From contig CAZCZZ010000026.1 in NCBI GenBank assembly GCA_964503335.1, forward strand, positions 1 to 51,092: a stretch of DNA of 51,092 bases. Direction: 5' to 3'. This document shows, one piece after another, positions 33,701 to 41,547 of this stretch. A program made the translations under genes and the position numbers. Positions within the stretch are counted from its first letter, which is position 1; every line of letters starts with the position of its first letter. This DNA is from CAZCZZ01 sp964503335. GTDB taxonomy: Bacteria > Verrucomicrobiota > Kiritimatiellia > CAIVKH01. The notes under the pieces are model-generated. The model searched no databases, was not told the DNA's origin, and was given only the letters and a program-made list of their open reading frames with translations.

Positions 33701-34730
33701 GTTCCAGCAGCCGGGTGTGTCAGCCGCGACACAGGACGTGGTGTTCGCCTTCGTGAACAACAACTTCCGCGCCGACGGCGCCCGCGCGGCGAGCTTCAAG
33801 GTGGATGCCATGACCACTTCCGGCGCGAACTGGTTCGGCATCCAGCCGAGCCATGTCTACAACGTCATCGACATCGCGTCGACCAACCCGGCGCAACTGC
33901 TGTGGGGCGGGGGTATCACCGGCAGCACGCTCATCGCGAACGGCATCTACGTGGGCTTCCAGACGAACGCCTCGTTCTCCGGCGGCCAGGCCCAGTTCCT
34001 GCGCCTCTTGGACATGACGGCCGGGATGACTGCGACAAATGTAAACGACATGTACGCGAACCCGGACCGACTGCCCGCGCCCGTGATCCTGCCCGTCTCC
34101 AACCGCACCGTGGAGGCCCAGACGACATTGGCCTTCAACGTGCAGGTCGTGAAGGACCCCGCGGATTCGGTAACGGTCTCATGCCTGAGCACGCTGCCCA
34201 CGAATAACTGGAGCTTTACCGGCACGAACTACCTCTTCTCGTTCACGCCGACGACGAACAACCTGGGCGTGCACCAGTTCCTCTTCTCCGCGGAAGGATT
34301 GGATGGCTATGACGAGGAGTTGATCACGGTCACAGTCGTCCTGGATCCCGGTCCGACAGCCTATGAGCAGTGGGCTTCCGACGTGGGTCTCGACACACAG
34401 GGCCCGAACGGCGGGCTCAACGACGACTTCGACGGCGACGGCGTCATCAACCAGTCCGAATACTGGGCGGATACATCCCCGACCAATGCCTTGTCTGTCC
34501 CGAGCATCAGGAACGTGCAGCTCTCCGCGGGCGGAGTGAACATCACGATGGAGAAGGTCTCCGTCGCGCCGCGCGCGTACGTGATTCACACGGCCGGCCA
34601 GATGACGGGCGCAAGCTGGGATTGGCAGGTCCTGGGAACGAACAACAGCAATAACGGCATTCTGCCGGTCAGCGGCGTGGGATCGCCGACGCTGCTGTTC
34701 AAGGTCACGATTCCGCCCACGGATCCATGA
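27780..34730 (+). CDS. Giant secreted protein with two GH13 catalytic domains
   Basis: 2316 residues with a signal peptide (FGGLLFAGLMAATTLHA). The first GH13 barrel (about 25-560) is of the alpha-amylase type, with Asp261 (LRLDAGKH), Glu316 (FAEILS) and Asp388 (WGHDE). Beta domains follow, then TSP3-like calcium loops (DSDGDSLPD near 910; DFDNDGFNN near 975) and a CBM-like region. The second GH13 barrel (about 1440-1990) has Asp1730 (GLRCDFAQG), Glu1759 (FMAESLDG) and Asp1843 (ISHDEI). The C-terminus holds an Ig-like domain and another calcium-type repeat (DDFDGDGVINQSEY). Both catalytic triads are intact. AGGGAG precedes the ATG. The next gene overlaps its stop by four bases. Confidence 0.92.
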   Translation: MVTRRFVRFGGLLFAGLMAATTLHAEVMMQWFESDWDEMYQKLPKVAEIGYDSLWIPPPTKGPVGRSTKWANVGYNLYDRFDLGDIPQRGTRETRYGSRNSLRAMVDNAHNLGVKVIPDIVMNHNGNGPDFREYPGMTATDFHVQYQQGHVNTLNYKRAPRMNWWLPREGYGATMWTDLANLADIRTEDHPLNGDPKRFTGQKTDADGQSFNFVDGTSYIRHVGQYDRYPYAYTNENAAQMLYRWITWLGNAMDYDGLRLDAGKHTPYEFFGWRGSGFLHEAQWNYTQRRGYAFGGNPTDLFSNDRDRTNAFIFAEILSPWNDFRDGIPGNQGCDHWFGSGTRNPMRFLDYAMKKNADESFGGNLAPLGQFGKDFGPNNGITYVWGHDEALNANKATLAYAYILCHVGVPMVYYTGNNITWDDHGRTAYPDSRTWMIPGFDSHALGEGDPGGDLPNLVWINQNFARGGEFKRWENDGDFFALERYEDVDANGIDSGDGIMILALNDSGNDITKSLSCSFPNGTVLKDYTGNNGDLVTVSGGQASIRVPGMSGQGFVVYAPLCADGVTINVKQGASPAGTMPWVIPGGVHAASTTQQMTRITADTITIESEATQVPGGITVDNIMLQWGNGRQLPVTNFFDTGRGRVSGRFHNMNKPVSGGIYSLTFSTTNLSEGLHIIKSRAFTQRNSSYSAIYNTASKVVYVDRRGPDLNLSVPDTFKGDALLKISNSDFSAYAVYVKVNNGAETQADMKMKGSFQYALSGLVAGTHTVTVRATEFSYANPRAQINESTATKVVTVQAKDVGGLDVVLSCPDKTPGDSTAELPFFKTIGVGASASAKLYWDGYELPWNGGTGTNVFNGEVVQRDNDGRVVTNRLWGNFINGPHFFELKQGADTVVKRIVFNLYGGNHVDSDGDSLPDNVEMPYFDDGAPGPDQPWPGDSNLNFVPDNGESWSRLNPYNHSTFYATQWDDRNDFDNDGFNNYEEVYAGYWSSNNVYAYSIYNAGSKPPGLPTNLPSVASANLNPAQPGQNLVVTYLPNQGTLANASQITMHIGHSKRTMGSWQNVVDIPLLQSPPGTWTGTYFVPTNATSVDLTFFDGGTTWDGKDWQFDVAGANASKFIMDGQLDSGAFEIASYNGMKLWAAVRGTKLYVATWGTGGNGNDHFIYVNKEPGDAAPSAWAKAGYVFLGSNRVFLAGEGDAAGNNYSGWFGATGARTNANAKGAGSANYLEGELDLVDNFGSVPTAVYLAVGAYPTADGANMNNQVPAVWDANEHIDVTETLRVPVTSIRDETGDGNFDGGLPEMWTVVNGNTNSANYGLRRFFINEVAGEQESITILVKPNAGGTNVVTSVELFSNLNRRDYAKLPGDEDPNTVTTTSLDTYYRAWTMSPVGGGLYSVTVPVNRCGAYRLNARFKINNGAWSYYTDNGLRRDCAVVVSPKKALDTVIYELNPLTAEATNDTFFGRSTFKNMYLDDSGRPNAISTNKLKQLGVNMVWLQPIHPIGAIGREIDATTSQPYDPGSPYAVKNYWQVNGVLGDPSTPGQAMTEFTNFVSHYDTHGIGVMLDGTFNHSAWDCEIGEMGVEMGLTTPLGAIVNPTNRISSVRPAWYSKKDNYGEPASYFNSTSDTDIAVAPDRIDFGKWSDAADFFFGKYDALVQKPPSNPLWTWSSGWYSRYLREEDQFEGFNSDETRQLWEYFASYPIYWLEKTGHPVGTPQAQSYKGIDGLRCDFAQGLPSLFWEYTINKTRSVKWDFLFMAESLDGYRTVDGSSRHGVGYRSSRHFDILNENILYLWRDDFFDYRTFPSQTSSVPNRTTALIYNAFDSRKNAFEISPVLLNLISHDEIFPTDDQWSLAYAYAINAAMDGVPMLFYGQEMGAQNSIVEYGARSDFGISAANNFSRYESNFSKSIPHFKRYNNMTSIWAAASWKDGIRETYGRLNKARLGSPALRSQQNYFLADKATTNWNPNIFAVAKFQQPGVSAATQDVVFAFVNNNFRADGARAASFKVDAMTTSGANWFGIQPSHVYNVIDIASTNPAQLLWGGGITGSTLIANGIYVGFQTNASFSGGQAQFLRLLDMTAGMTATNVNDMYANPDRLPAPVILPVSNRTVEAQTTLAFNVQVVKDPADSVTVSCLSTLPTNNWSFTGTNYLFSFTPTTNNLGVHQFLFSAEGLDGYDEELITVTVVLDPGPTAYEQWASDVGLDTQGPNGGLNDDFDGDGVINQSEYWADTSPTNALSVPSIRNVQLSAGGVNITMEKVSVAPRAYVIHTAGQMTGASWDWQVLGTNNSNNGILPVSGVGSPTLLFKVTIPPTDP

Positions 34731-35458
34731 TGTCCTTGATCGTTTCAACGCGCAGGCTCCGCCGCGGAGTCGCGCTGTGCGGTGCGGTGCTCGGGGGTGC
34801 GGTGTGTCCGCTGCCTCTGACGCCGGACGCCAGCGCCGCGGATTCGACCTACCTTGTCAGTTTCCGGCAGATTCCAGTCGCGACGCAGTTCGTCTCGCGG
34901 GTTGAAGAAGATGGGCTGATCACGATCGCAACCCGCTTCGCCGCCGCGATGCCCGTATTCACAGCCGTCCATCGCTACAGCGAGGAACTGACGGTCACCT
35001 TCCGCCCCGGGGACGGAGCCGTGACGCAGTGCCGGGCCCTGCGAGTCGATGGCGGCAAGCGGGTCGAAGTGGAAGGCAATGCGGGCGACGACGGATCGCT
35101 GGTGGTCTACCGCAGGGACAATCACGGCGTGGTCACGAACACCTACCCTGCGGGCTCGTACGATTTCCACTCGTTGATCCACTACGCCCTGCCGCCTTCG
35201 GACTACCTGACCACAAATAGTCCCGCCCGCATGCTCGATATCGCCCGCGGTGAAGTGGTGCCGGTCGAAATCACCGGGATTTCCGAAGCCCGCACCTTCG
35301 AGCGACAAGTTCACACCAACATGCATCTCATCTGGAAAAGCGGACACCACACCTCAGAGTCCTGGCACACCGAGCGCCTCGGCTACCTGCCAGACCCCTT
35401 CGTCCGCCAGACAGAGAACGGCGACTTCGTCTTCGAATTGCAGGCTCCAGTCCAATAG
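34727..35458 (+). CDS. Exported protein, DUF6134-like, coupled to the amylase
   Basis: 243 residues. The N-terminus is basic and then hydrophobic (signal peptide to about ASAAD). The mature part begins TYLVSFRQIPVATQFVSRV and has repeated beta strands (LITIATRFAAAM, ELTVTFRPGDG, VVPVEITGISEARTF), ending in YLPDPFVRQTENGDFVFEL. The strand pattern and FTAVHRYSEELTVTF recall DUF6134 proteins, a tentative match. The ATG overlaps the amylase stop (ATGATG), so translation is coupled, and the product may assist secretion or anchoring of the giant enzyme. Function unknown. Confidence 0.65.
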   Translation: MMSLIVSTRRLRRGVALCGAVLGGAVCPLPLTPDASAADSTYLVSFRQIPVATQFVSRVEEDGLITIATRFAAAMPVFTAVHRYSEELTVTFRPGDGAVTQCRALRVDGGKRVEVEGNAGDDGSLVVYRRDNHGVVTNTYPAGSYDFHSLIHYALPPSDYLTTNSPARMLDIARGEVVPVEITGISEARTFERQVHTNMHLIWKSGHHTSESWHTERLGYLPDPFVRQTENGDFVFELQAPVQ

Positions 35459-35503
35459 GCCAGCCTTTCGTGGATGCGCCGGAAATGTAGGAACTCCTTC
35501 GAA

Positions 35504-35541
35504 ATCCGACATATCCGTCGGGTCGGACAGATCCGTCGGAT
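35504..35541. repeat. Dispersed ATCCGAC/GGTCGGACAGATCCG repeat, copy 2
   Basis: Same word set as 19903-19942, here in the 182-base intergenic spacer before the transglutaminase operon. No other feature is seen in that spacer. Confidence 0.65.
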
Positions 35542-35640
35542 TGCGCACAAATCGCAAGCGCTTCTGCTGTAGCGTGTTGCAACTTAGTCGCTTTGTCATG
35601 GTACGGGGCCTGCTATCCATCGCGGCGAGAATCGATTCCA

Positions 35641-38600
35641 ATGTCAATCCGCGTCGCCATACATCACCGGACCCGCTATCGCTATGACCGGCGGGTGTCC
35701 TTGTCGCCGCAGATCATCCGGCTGCGCCCCGCCGCGCATAGCCGCACGCCGATCGTGAGCTACTCGTTGCGGGTCACGCCGGGCGATCATTTCCTGAACT
35801 GGCAGCAGGATCCGCACGGGAACTATCTGGCCCGGCTGGTTTTCCCGAAACCCGTGAATGAATTGCTCGTCGATGTGGATGTCGTGGCCGACATGGTGAC
35901 GGTGAATCCGTTCGACTTCTTCCTCGACGCGGAGGCCGAGACGATTCCGTTCGCGTACGCCCCGGAAGTGGCGAAAGATCTGGTGCCGTATCTCGAAATC
36001 GGACCGGCTGACGAACGCCTGCTGCGTTACGTCGATGCATTGCGCAAGGAAGGTCTGAAGACCGTCGATTACCTTGTCGAGTTGAACCAGCGCCTCCAGA
36101 AGGATGTGAAGTACCTCATCCGGCTGGAACACGGGGTTCAATCGCCCGATGAAACACTCCGCCTGGGCAGCGGCTCGTGCCGCGATTCCGCGTGGCTTTT
36201 CGTCCAGGTCCTGCGTCGCCTCGGCATGGCAGCGCGCTTCGTGTCCGGCTACCTCGTGCAGCTCACACCCGACATCAAGCCGCTGGATGGTCCCGCAGGC
36301 CCGCCCCAGGACTTCACGGACCTTCATGCATGGACCGAGGTGTTTCTCCCAGGCGCGGGCTGGGTTGGTCTCGACCCGACTTCGGGTCTCTTCGCAGGCG
36401 AGGGCCATATCCCGCTGGCTTGCACCCCCGAGCCCTTGAGCGCAGCACCGATCAGCGGCGCCGTGGAGAAGTGCGAAACGGAATTCGCCTTCGACATGTC
36501 GGTTCGCCGTGTCCTCGAATCGCCGCGTGTCACGTTGCCCTATAGCGACGAACAGTGGGCCAGCATCGACCGGGTAGGCGACGACGTCGACGCCTCGCTG
36601 GTCGCCGCGGATGTTCGCCTTTCGATGGGCGGCGAGCCCACGTTCGTATCGATCGACGACATGGACGGCGAGGAGTGGAATACCGCCGCGCTCGGACCCG
36701 CAAAAAGAAAACTCGGCGAGCAACTTACGAAGCGCCTCTACAACAGTTTTGCCAAGGGCGGCCTCCTGCATTTCGGACAGGGCAAGTGGTATCCGGGCGA
36801 ACCTCTTCCGCGCTGGGCCTTCTCCTGCTACTGGCGCAAGGATGGTGAGCCGATCTGGACGGACCCCGCGCTGTTCGACGACACCTCAAAGCCCCGCGCG
36901 TTTGATGCATCGCACGCGCAGACCTTCATCGACACGCTGGCGTACTTCCTCAGCGTGAATCCCGAACACATCACAGCCGGCTTCGAAGACGTCTGGTACT
37001 ACCTCTGGCGCGAGCGACGGCTGCCGGCGAATGTCGATCCCTTCGAATCCAACCTGAAGGAAGCGGAGGAACGGGAACGACTCGCGAAGATCTTCGAGCA
37101 GGGACTCAACAAAGTCGTCGGCTACGCCCTGCCCATACAGCGGATCGGACAGGGGACCGCGCGCTTCTGGAAGAGCGGTCCGTGGTTCTTCCGCACCGAA
37201 CGCATGTACCTGCTGCCCGGCGATTCGCCGATGGGCTTCCGCCTTCCGCTGGATTCCCTGCCGTGGGTGACGGAAGGCGACTATCCCTATCTGGCGCCGA
37301 TCGATCCCATGGCGCCTCGCGCGAAACTCCCGACTCGCGAGATTCTCAAGCAGACGACGCACACGGCCAAATCCAAGGCTGAGCCTGTGCCAGCTCCGAA
37401 GACCGCATCGAAGGATGTCGACGCCGCCATGCGCGCGGCCGCCATGACGCGTGGCGCATCCGCGAGCTGGGTGACGCGGACCGCCATCGTCGTCGAACCA
37501 CGCCAGGGCCACATCCATGTCTTCATGCCGCCGGCAGAAACGCTGGAGGACTATCTCTCGCTCGTCACAGCCGTTGAAGAGACGGCGAAAGAGACCGGCA
37601 TGCCGGTGATCATCGAGGGCTATCCGCCGCCACATGATGATCGGCTCAGCCATGTCAAAGTCACGCCCGACCCCGGCGTCATCGAGGTCAATGTCCATCC
37701 CGCACACTCGTGGCGCGAACTCGTCGATAATACGGCCACGCTGTACGAGGATGCCCGTCAATGCCGGCTGGGCACGGAGAAGTTCATGGTGGATGGTCGC
37801 CACACCGGCACCGGTGGCGGCAACCACGTCGTGCTCGGCGGCGCGACGCCTGCGGACAGTCCGTTTCTGCGTCGCCCCGACCTCCTCGGCAGCTTCGTCT
37901 CCTACTGGCACAACCACCCGTCGCTCTCTTACCTCTTTTCGTCGCTTTTTATCGGTCCCACCAGTCAGGCCCCGCGCGTGGACGAAGCGCGCAACGATGC
38001 GTTGTTCGAACTGGAGGTTGCGTTGCAGCAGGTGCCTGTCGGGCAGCAGACGCCGCCATGGCTCGTGGATCGGATCTTCCGCAACATCCTGACGGACCTG
38101 ACGGGCAACACGCATCGCGCGGAATTCTGCATCGACAAGCTGTTCTCGCCGGATTCTCCGTCGGGCCGCCAGGGCCTGGTCGAAATGCGCGCGCTGGAAA
38201 TGCCGCCACACTCGCGCATGAGCCTCGCGCAGCAGCTCCTGATCCGCGCCCTCGTCGCCACATTCTGGAAAGAGCCCTACCGGAAGCGCCTATCGCGATG
38301 GGGCACGGAGCTGCACGACAAATTTATGCTGCCGCACTTTGTCTGGCAGGATTTCCAGGATGTCATCTTCGATCTCCGCAATGCAGGGTTCGATTTCCAG
38401 ACCGACTGGTTTGCGCCGCATCTCGAGTTCCGCTTCCCGAAGTGCGGCGAGATTGTCGTGCAGGGGATGCGCATCGAGCTCCGCCAGGCCCTCGAGCCGT
38501 GGCATGTGCTCGGCGAGGAAGCGACAGCAGGCGGAACGGCGCGCTACGTGGATTCCTCCGTCGAACGCCTCCAGGTCAAGGTGTCCAACATGAACGGTGT

Positions 38601-38979
38601 GCGTCACTCCGTGGTCTGCAATGGCCAATCGCTTCCGCTGTTCCCCAGTGGCGTCGCAGGGGAGTTCGTCGCAGGCGTCCGCTTCCGGGCATGGCAGCCG
38701 CCGAATTGCCTGCATCCAACCATCGGCATCCATTCGCCGCTGGTGTTCGATCTGCACGATGGCTGGAATGGTCGGTCCGTCGGCGGCTGCACGTATCATG
38801 TCACGCACCCCGGCGGACGCAGCTACTCGACGTTCCCGGTCAATGCCCTCGAAGCGGAGAGCCGCCGCATCGCGCGCTTCTTCGCCTTCGGCCACACGCC
38901 GGGTCCCATGCGCGTTGAGGCTCCGAAGCGATCGGTCGAGTTTCCGATGACGCTCGATCTCCGGCAGCAGGAAGGGTAG
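35641..38979 (+). CDS. Transglutaminase-like protein fused to DUF2126
   Basis: 1112 residues. The N-terminal bacterial transglutaminase domain (VAIHHRTRYRYDRRVSLSPQ at residue 4) has a complete papain-like triad: Cys180 (SGSCRDSAW), His229 (DLHAWTEVF) and Asp245 (GLDPTSG). The remaining 800 residues are DUF2126, with LSMGGEPTFVSIDDMDGEEW near 322 and GGNHVVLGGATPADSPFLRR near 720. No signal peptide, so cytoplasmic. Such proteins are encoded with ATP-grasp ligases and alpha-E proteins in clusters predicted to synthesise or trim peptide tags. The transglutaminase domain may act as an amidase or peptidase. The ATG at 35641 starts the conserved N-terminal strand. Confidence 0.92.
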   Translation: MSIRVAIHHRTRYRYDRRVSLSPQIIRLRPAAHSRTPIVSYSLRVTPGDHFLNWQQDPHGNYLARLVFPKPVNELLVDVDVVADMVTVNPFDFFLDAEAETIPFAYAPEVAKDLVPYLEIGPADERLLRYVDALRKEGLKTVDYLVELNQRLQKDVKYLIRLEHGVQSPDETLRLGSGSCRDSAWLFVQVLRRLGMAARFVSGYLVQLTPDIKPLDGPAGPPQDFTDLHAWTEVFLPGAGWVGLDPTSGLFAGEGHIPLACTPEPLSAAPISGAVEKCETEFAFDMSVRRVLESPRVTLPYSDEQWASIDRVGDDVDASLVAADVRLSMGGEPTFVSIDDMDGEEWNTAALGPAKRKLGEQLTKRLYNSFAKGGLLHFGQGKWYPGEPLPRWAFSCYWRKDGEPIWTDPALFDDTSKPRAFDASHAQTFIDTLAYFLSVNPEHITAGFEDVWYYLWRERRLPANVDPFESNLKEAEERERLAKIFEQGLNKVVGYALPIQRIGQGTARFWKSGPWFFRTERMYLLPGDSPMGFRLPLDSLPWVTEGDYPYLAPIDPMAPRAKLPTREILKQTTHTAKSKAEPVPAPKTASKDVDAAMRAAAMTRGASASWVTRTAIVVEPRQGHIHVFMPPAETLEDYLSLVTAVEETAKETGMPVIIEGYPPPHDDRLSHVKVTPDPGVIEVNVHPAHSWRELVDNTATLYEDARQCRLGTEKFMVDGRHTGTGGGNHVVLGGATPADSPFLRRPDLLGSFVSYWHNHPSLSYLFSSLFIGPTSQAPRVDEARNDALFELEVALQQVPVGQQTPPWLVDRIFRNILTDLTGNTHRAEFCIDKLFSPDSPSGRQGLVEMRALEMPPHSRMSLAQQLLIRALVATFWKEPYRKRLSRWGTELHDKFMLPHFVWQDFQDVIFDLRNAGFDFQTDWFAPHLEFRFPKCGEIVVQGMRIELRQALEPWHVLGEEATAGGTARYVDSSVERLQVKVSNMNGVRHSVVCNGQSLPLFPSGVAGEFVAGVRFRAWQPPNCLHPTIGIHSPLVFDLHDGWNGRSVGGCTYHVTHPGGRSYSTFPVNALEAESRRIARFFAFGHTPGPMRVEAPKRSVEFPMTLDLRQQEG

Positions 38980-38991
38980 AAGTCGCACGAC

Positions 38992-41547
38992 ATGAACGCT
39001 TCCTCGACGCCCAGCGGAGAGCCTGTCGATTTCTTCAACGCATGCCGCACCCTTCGCGGTTCGTTTGATGAGCTGCGCGGAACTGGAACCGAACTTCGTC
39101 CGGTCTGGCGTCACCTCGGCGAGTACCTGGCCTCGCTCGGCATCGACGAGCTTGCGCGACGCGAAGGCGCGGCGTACCGGCAGCTCCAGGAGAATGGTGC
39201 GACGTACAACGTCCACGGCGACCAGCAGGGCGGGGACCATCCGTGGGAGCTCGACATCATTCCATTCGTCGTCCACGAGTCGGAATGGAATCCCCTCGCC
39301 GAAGGACTCGCGCAACGGGCGAAGCTTCTGAATCTCATGCTGGCGGATCTCTACGGTCCTCAGACACTCTTGCGCGACGGGCTGATCCCGCCGGAAATCG
39401 TTTTCGACAACGCCGCGTTCCTTCGGCCCTGCCACGGGATCGCCGTCCCGGGCAATCGCCACCTCCATTTCACAGGCTTCGATGTCTGTCGCATGCCAAA
39501 CGGCGAGTGGACCGTGGTCGATGACCTCACGCAGGCTCCGGTCGGCGCGGGCTACGTGCTCGAGAATCGCATCGTCCTGTCACGCCTGCTGGCCGACCAT
39601 TTTCGCGACAGCCACGTGCAGCGTCTGGCTATGTTCTTTCAATCGTATCGCGAAACCCTTTTCCGCCTCGCGCCGCGTCACCGCGACAATCCACGGATTG
39701 TGATGTTGTCGAACGGACCGATGGACGAATCCTACTTCGAACATTCCTTCCTTGCCCGATACCTCGGCCACACGCTGGTGGAGGGGGAAGACATGGCGGT
39801 GCGGGAACAATCGGCGTGGCTGAAGATGCTCGGTGGCCTTCAACCCGTTGATGTCATCGTCCGACGCGTTGAAGACCAGGCGTGTGATTCCCTGGAACTG
39901 AGCGGCGGGGCGGGTGGTCTGCCGGGACTGCTTCAAGCCGTGCGAGCCGGACAAGTTGTCGTCGCGAACGCGCTGGGGTCGGGCCTGCTCGAATCGGCGG
40001 CGTTCCTGCCTTTCCTTCCCGCCGTATGTAGCCATCTCCTCGGAGAACCGCTTCGCATTCCCTCGATTCAGACCTGGTGGTGTGGTGATCCGGAGTCGCG
40101 TGCCCATGTGTTGTCGCATCTGGACGAATGCCGCGTCTTCTCAGCGTTCGGCACTGCCCGCAGCCCAGCTGGCAATCAGGATGCGATTCCGGTTCACGAG
40201 ATTGAGGCGAACCCGCACAGGTATGTAGCCCAGCCGCGCATCAAGCCGTCCACCGCGCCGGTCCTGAAGAAGTCGGGACTCGCCTCAAGCCACATCTTCA
40301 TCCGTACCTTTGCCGCGGCCACGGACGATGGCTATGCCGTCATGCCCGGTGGCCTTGCCCGTGCGATTGAGAAGGTGGATGTGTCAGGCGTCGCTTTGTC
40401 GTCCGGTGGTGTCAGCAAGGACTTATGGGTTGTGTCGGACCACGCCGTCGCGGAGTTCAGCCTGTTGAGCCCGGTCGGCGCTGCCGTGGAGCTCAGTCGC
40501 GGCGGCGGTGACCTGCCCAGTCGCGTGGCCGACAACCTCTTCTGGCTCGGACGCTATGTGGAGCGGGCCGACTACATGATCCGCATCGCCCGCGTGCTCC
40601 TGATCAAGCTGTCGGAACGTCCCGAAGGCGCGGAGATGCCATACCTCGAGGGCTATCTCGCCGCCATGGGAATCGCCGACATGCCCCTCGCGGTGGAGCG
40701 CGACTACGCGACCGTGGAGAAGGCTGTAACGAGTTTCCTCCTGGATGAATCGGTTCCCGCAGGCCTCCGTCAGACGGTGGATTCGATTCGTCGCGTGGCT
40801 GGCATCGCGCGCGACCGCATCTCTGCCGACACGTGGCGCATGTTGAACCGGCTCGACATCGCGCTGGAGGATATGAGCCTGAGCCGCCGCGTGATCGTCG
40901 GCGAAGTCCTCGACATGCTCGACCGGTTGATCACGCGCCTCGCGGCGTTCAGCGGCGTCAGCATGGAAGGCATGACCCGTGGTCACGGCTGGCGTTTCCT
41001 CGACATGGGCCGACGCCTTGAGCGCGCGCTTGAAACGATGTGGCTCCTGCAGCACACGCTCGTGGCCGTGACCCCGAACGAAGCGCAAGTGCTGGAAGAT
41101 GTCCTCGGCATCGCCGACAGTTCCATCACGTATCGCCGCCGCTACCTTACGACGTTGCAGACCGCTCCCACGTTGGACCTGTTGCTGACGGACGAGACGA
41201 ATCCGCGATCGCTCATCTTCCAGATGGATGCGCTGGTGGAACACGTCAACCATCTGCCGCGCGATCAGGATCAGGTTGGCCTCGCGGAGGACCAGCGCGT
41301 GGCGGTGAACATCCAGACGCGTCTGAGGCTTTCGGATATCAACCAGCTTGCCTCCTCGATCACCGGCGAACGTCGGGTCTTGCTTGATGAAATGCTCCAA
41401 TCCCTACAGGATGAATTACCGGGGTTGTCGGATGCACTCACGAGGCAGTACTTGAGCCACGCGCGTCCGTCGCGACAGCTTGAAACGGCAAGAAACTCGG
41501 CTCATGCGCTACCTCGTACGGCACCAAACAACGTATCGATACAGTGA
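38992..41547 (+). CDS. Circularly permuted ATP-grasp fused to alpha-E (DUF403) domain
   Basis: 851 residues. Residues about 20-480 form the circularly permuted ATP-grasp ligase (DUF404/407): ENGATYNVHGDQQGG, IPFVVHESEWNPLAEGLAQR, LADLYGPQTLL, HFTGFDVCRMPNGEWTVVDD, APVGAGYVLENRIVLSR and PSIQTWWCGD. Residues from about 504 (DLPSRVADNLFWLGRYVERAD) to 830 are the all-helical alpha-E domain. These two are usually separate neighbouring genes; here they are one chain. The ATP-grasp would form amide bonds using ATP. It lies 12 bases after the DUF2126 gene and overlaps the next by 44 bases, so all three are one operon. Confidence 0.93.
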   Translation: MNASSTPSGEPVDFFNACRTLRGSFDELRGTGTELRPVWRHLGEYLASLGIDELARREGAAYRQLQENGATYNVHGDQQGGDHPWELDIIPFVVHESEWNPLAEGLAQRAKLLNLMLADLYGPQTLLRDGLIPPEIVFDNAAFLRPCHGIAVPGNRHLHFTGFDVCRMPNGEWTVVDDLTQAPVGAGYVLENRIVLSRLLADHFRDSHVQRLAMFFQSYRETLFRLAPRHRDNPRIVMLSNGPMDESYFEHSFLARYLGHTLVEGEDMAVREQSAWLKMLGGLQPVDVIVRRVEDQACDSLELSGGAGGLPGLLQAVRAGQVVVANALGSGLLESAAFLPFLPAVCSHLLGEPLRIPSIQTWWCGDPESRAHVLSHLDECRVFSAFGTARSPAGNQDAIPVHEIEANPHRYVAQPRIKPSTAPVLKKSGLASSHIFIRTFAAATDDGYAVMPGGLARAIEKVDVSGVALSSGGVSKDLWVVSDHAVAEFSLLSPVGAAVELSRGGGDLPSRVADNLFWLGRYVERADYMIRIARVLLIKLSERPEGAEMPYLEGYLAAMGIADMPLAVERDYATVEKAVTSFLLDESVPAGLRQTVDSIRRVAGIARDRISADTWRMLNRLDIALEDMSLSRRVIVGEVLDMLDRLITRLAAFSGVSMEGMTRGHGWRFLDMGRRLERALETMWLLQHTLVAVTPNEAQVLEDVLGIADSSITYRRRYLTTLQTAPTLDLLLTDETNPRSLIFQMDALVEHVNHLPRDQDQVGLAEDQRVAVNIQTRLRLSDINQLASSITGERRVLLDEMLQSLQDELPGLSDALTRQYLSHARPSRQLETARNSAHALPRTAPNNVSIQ

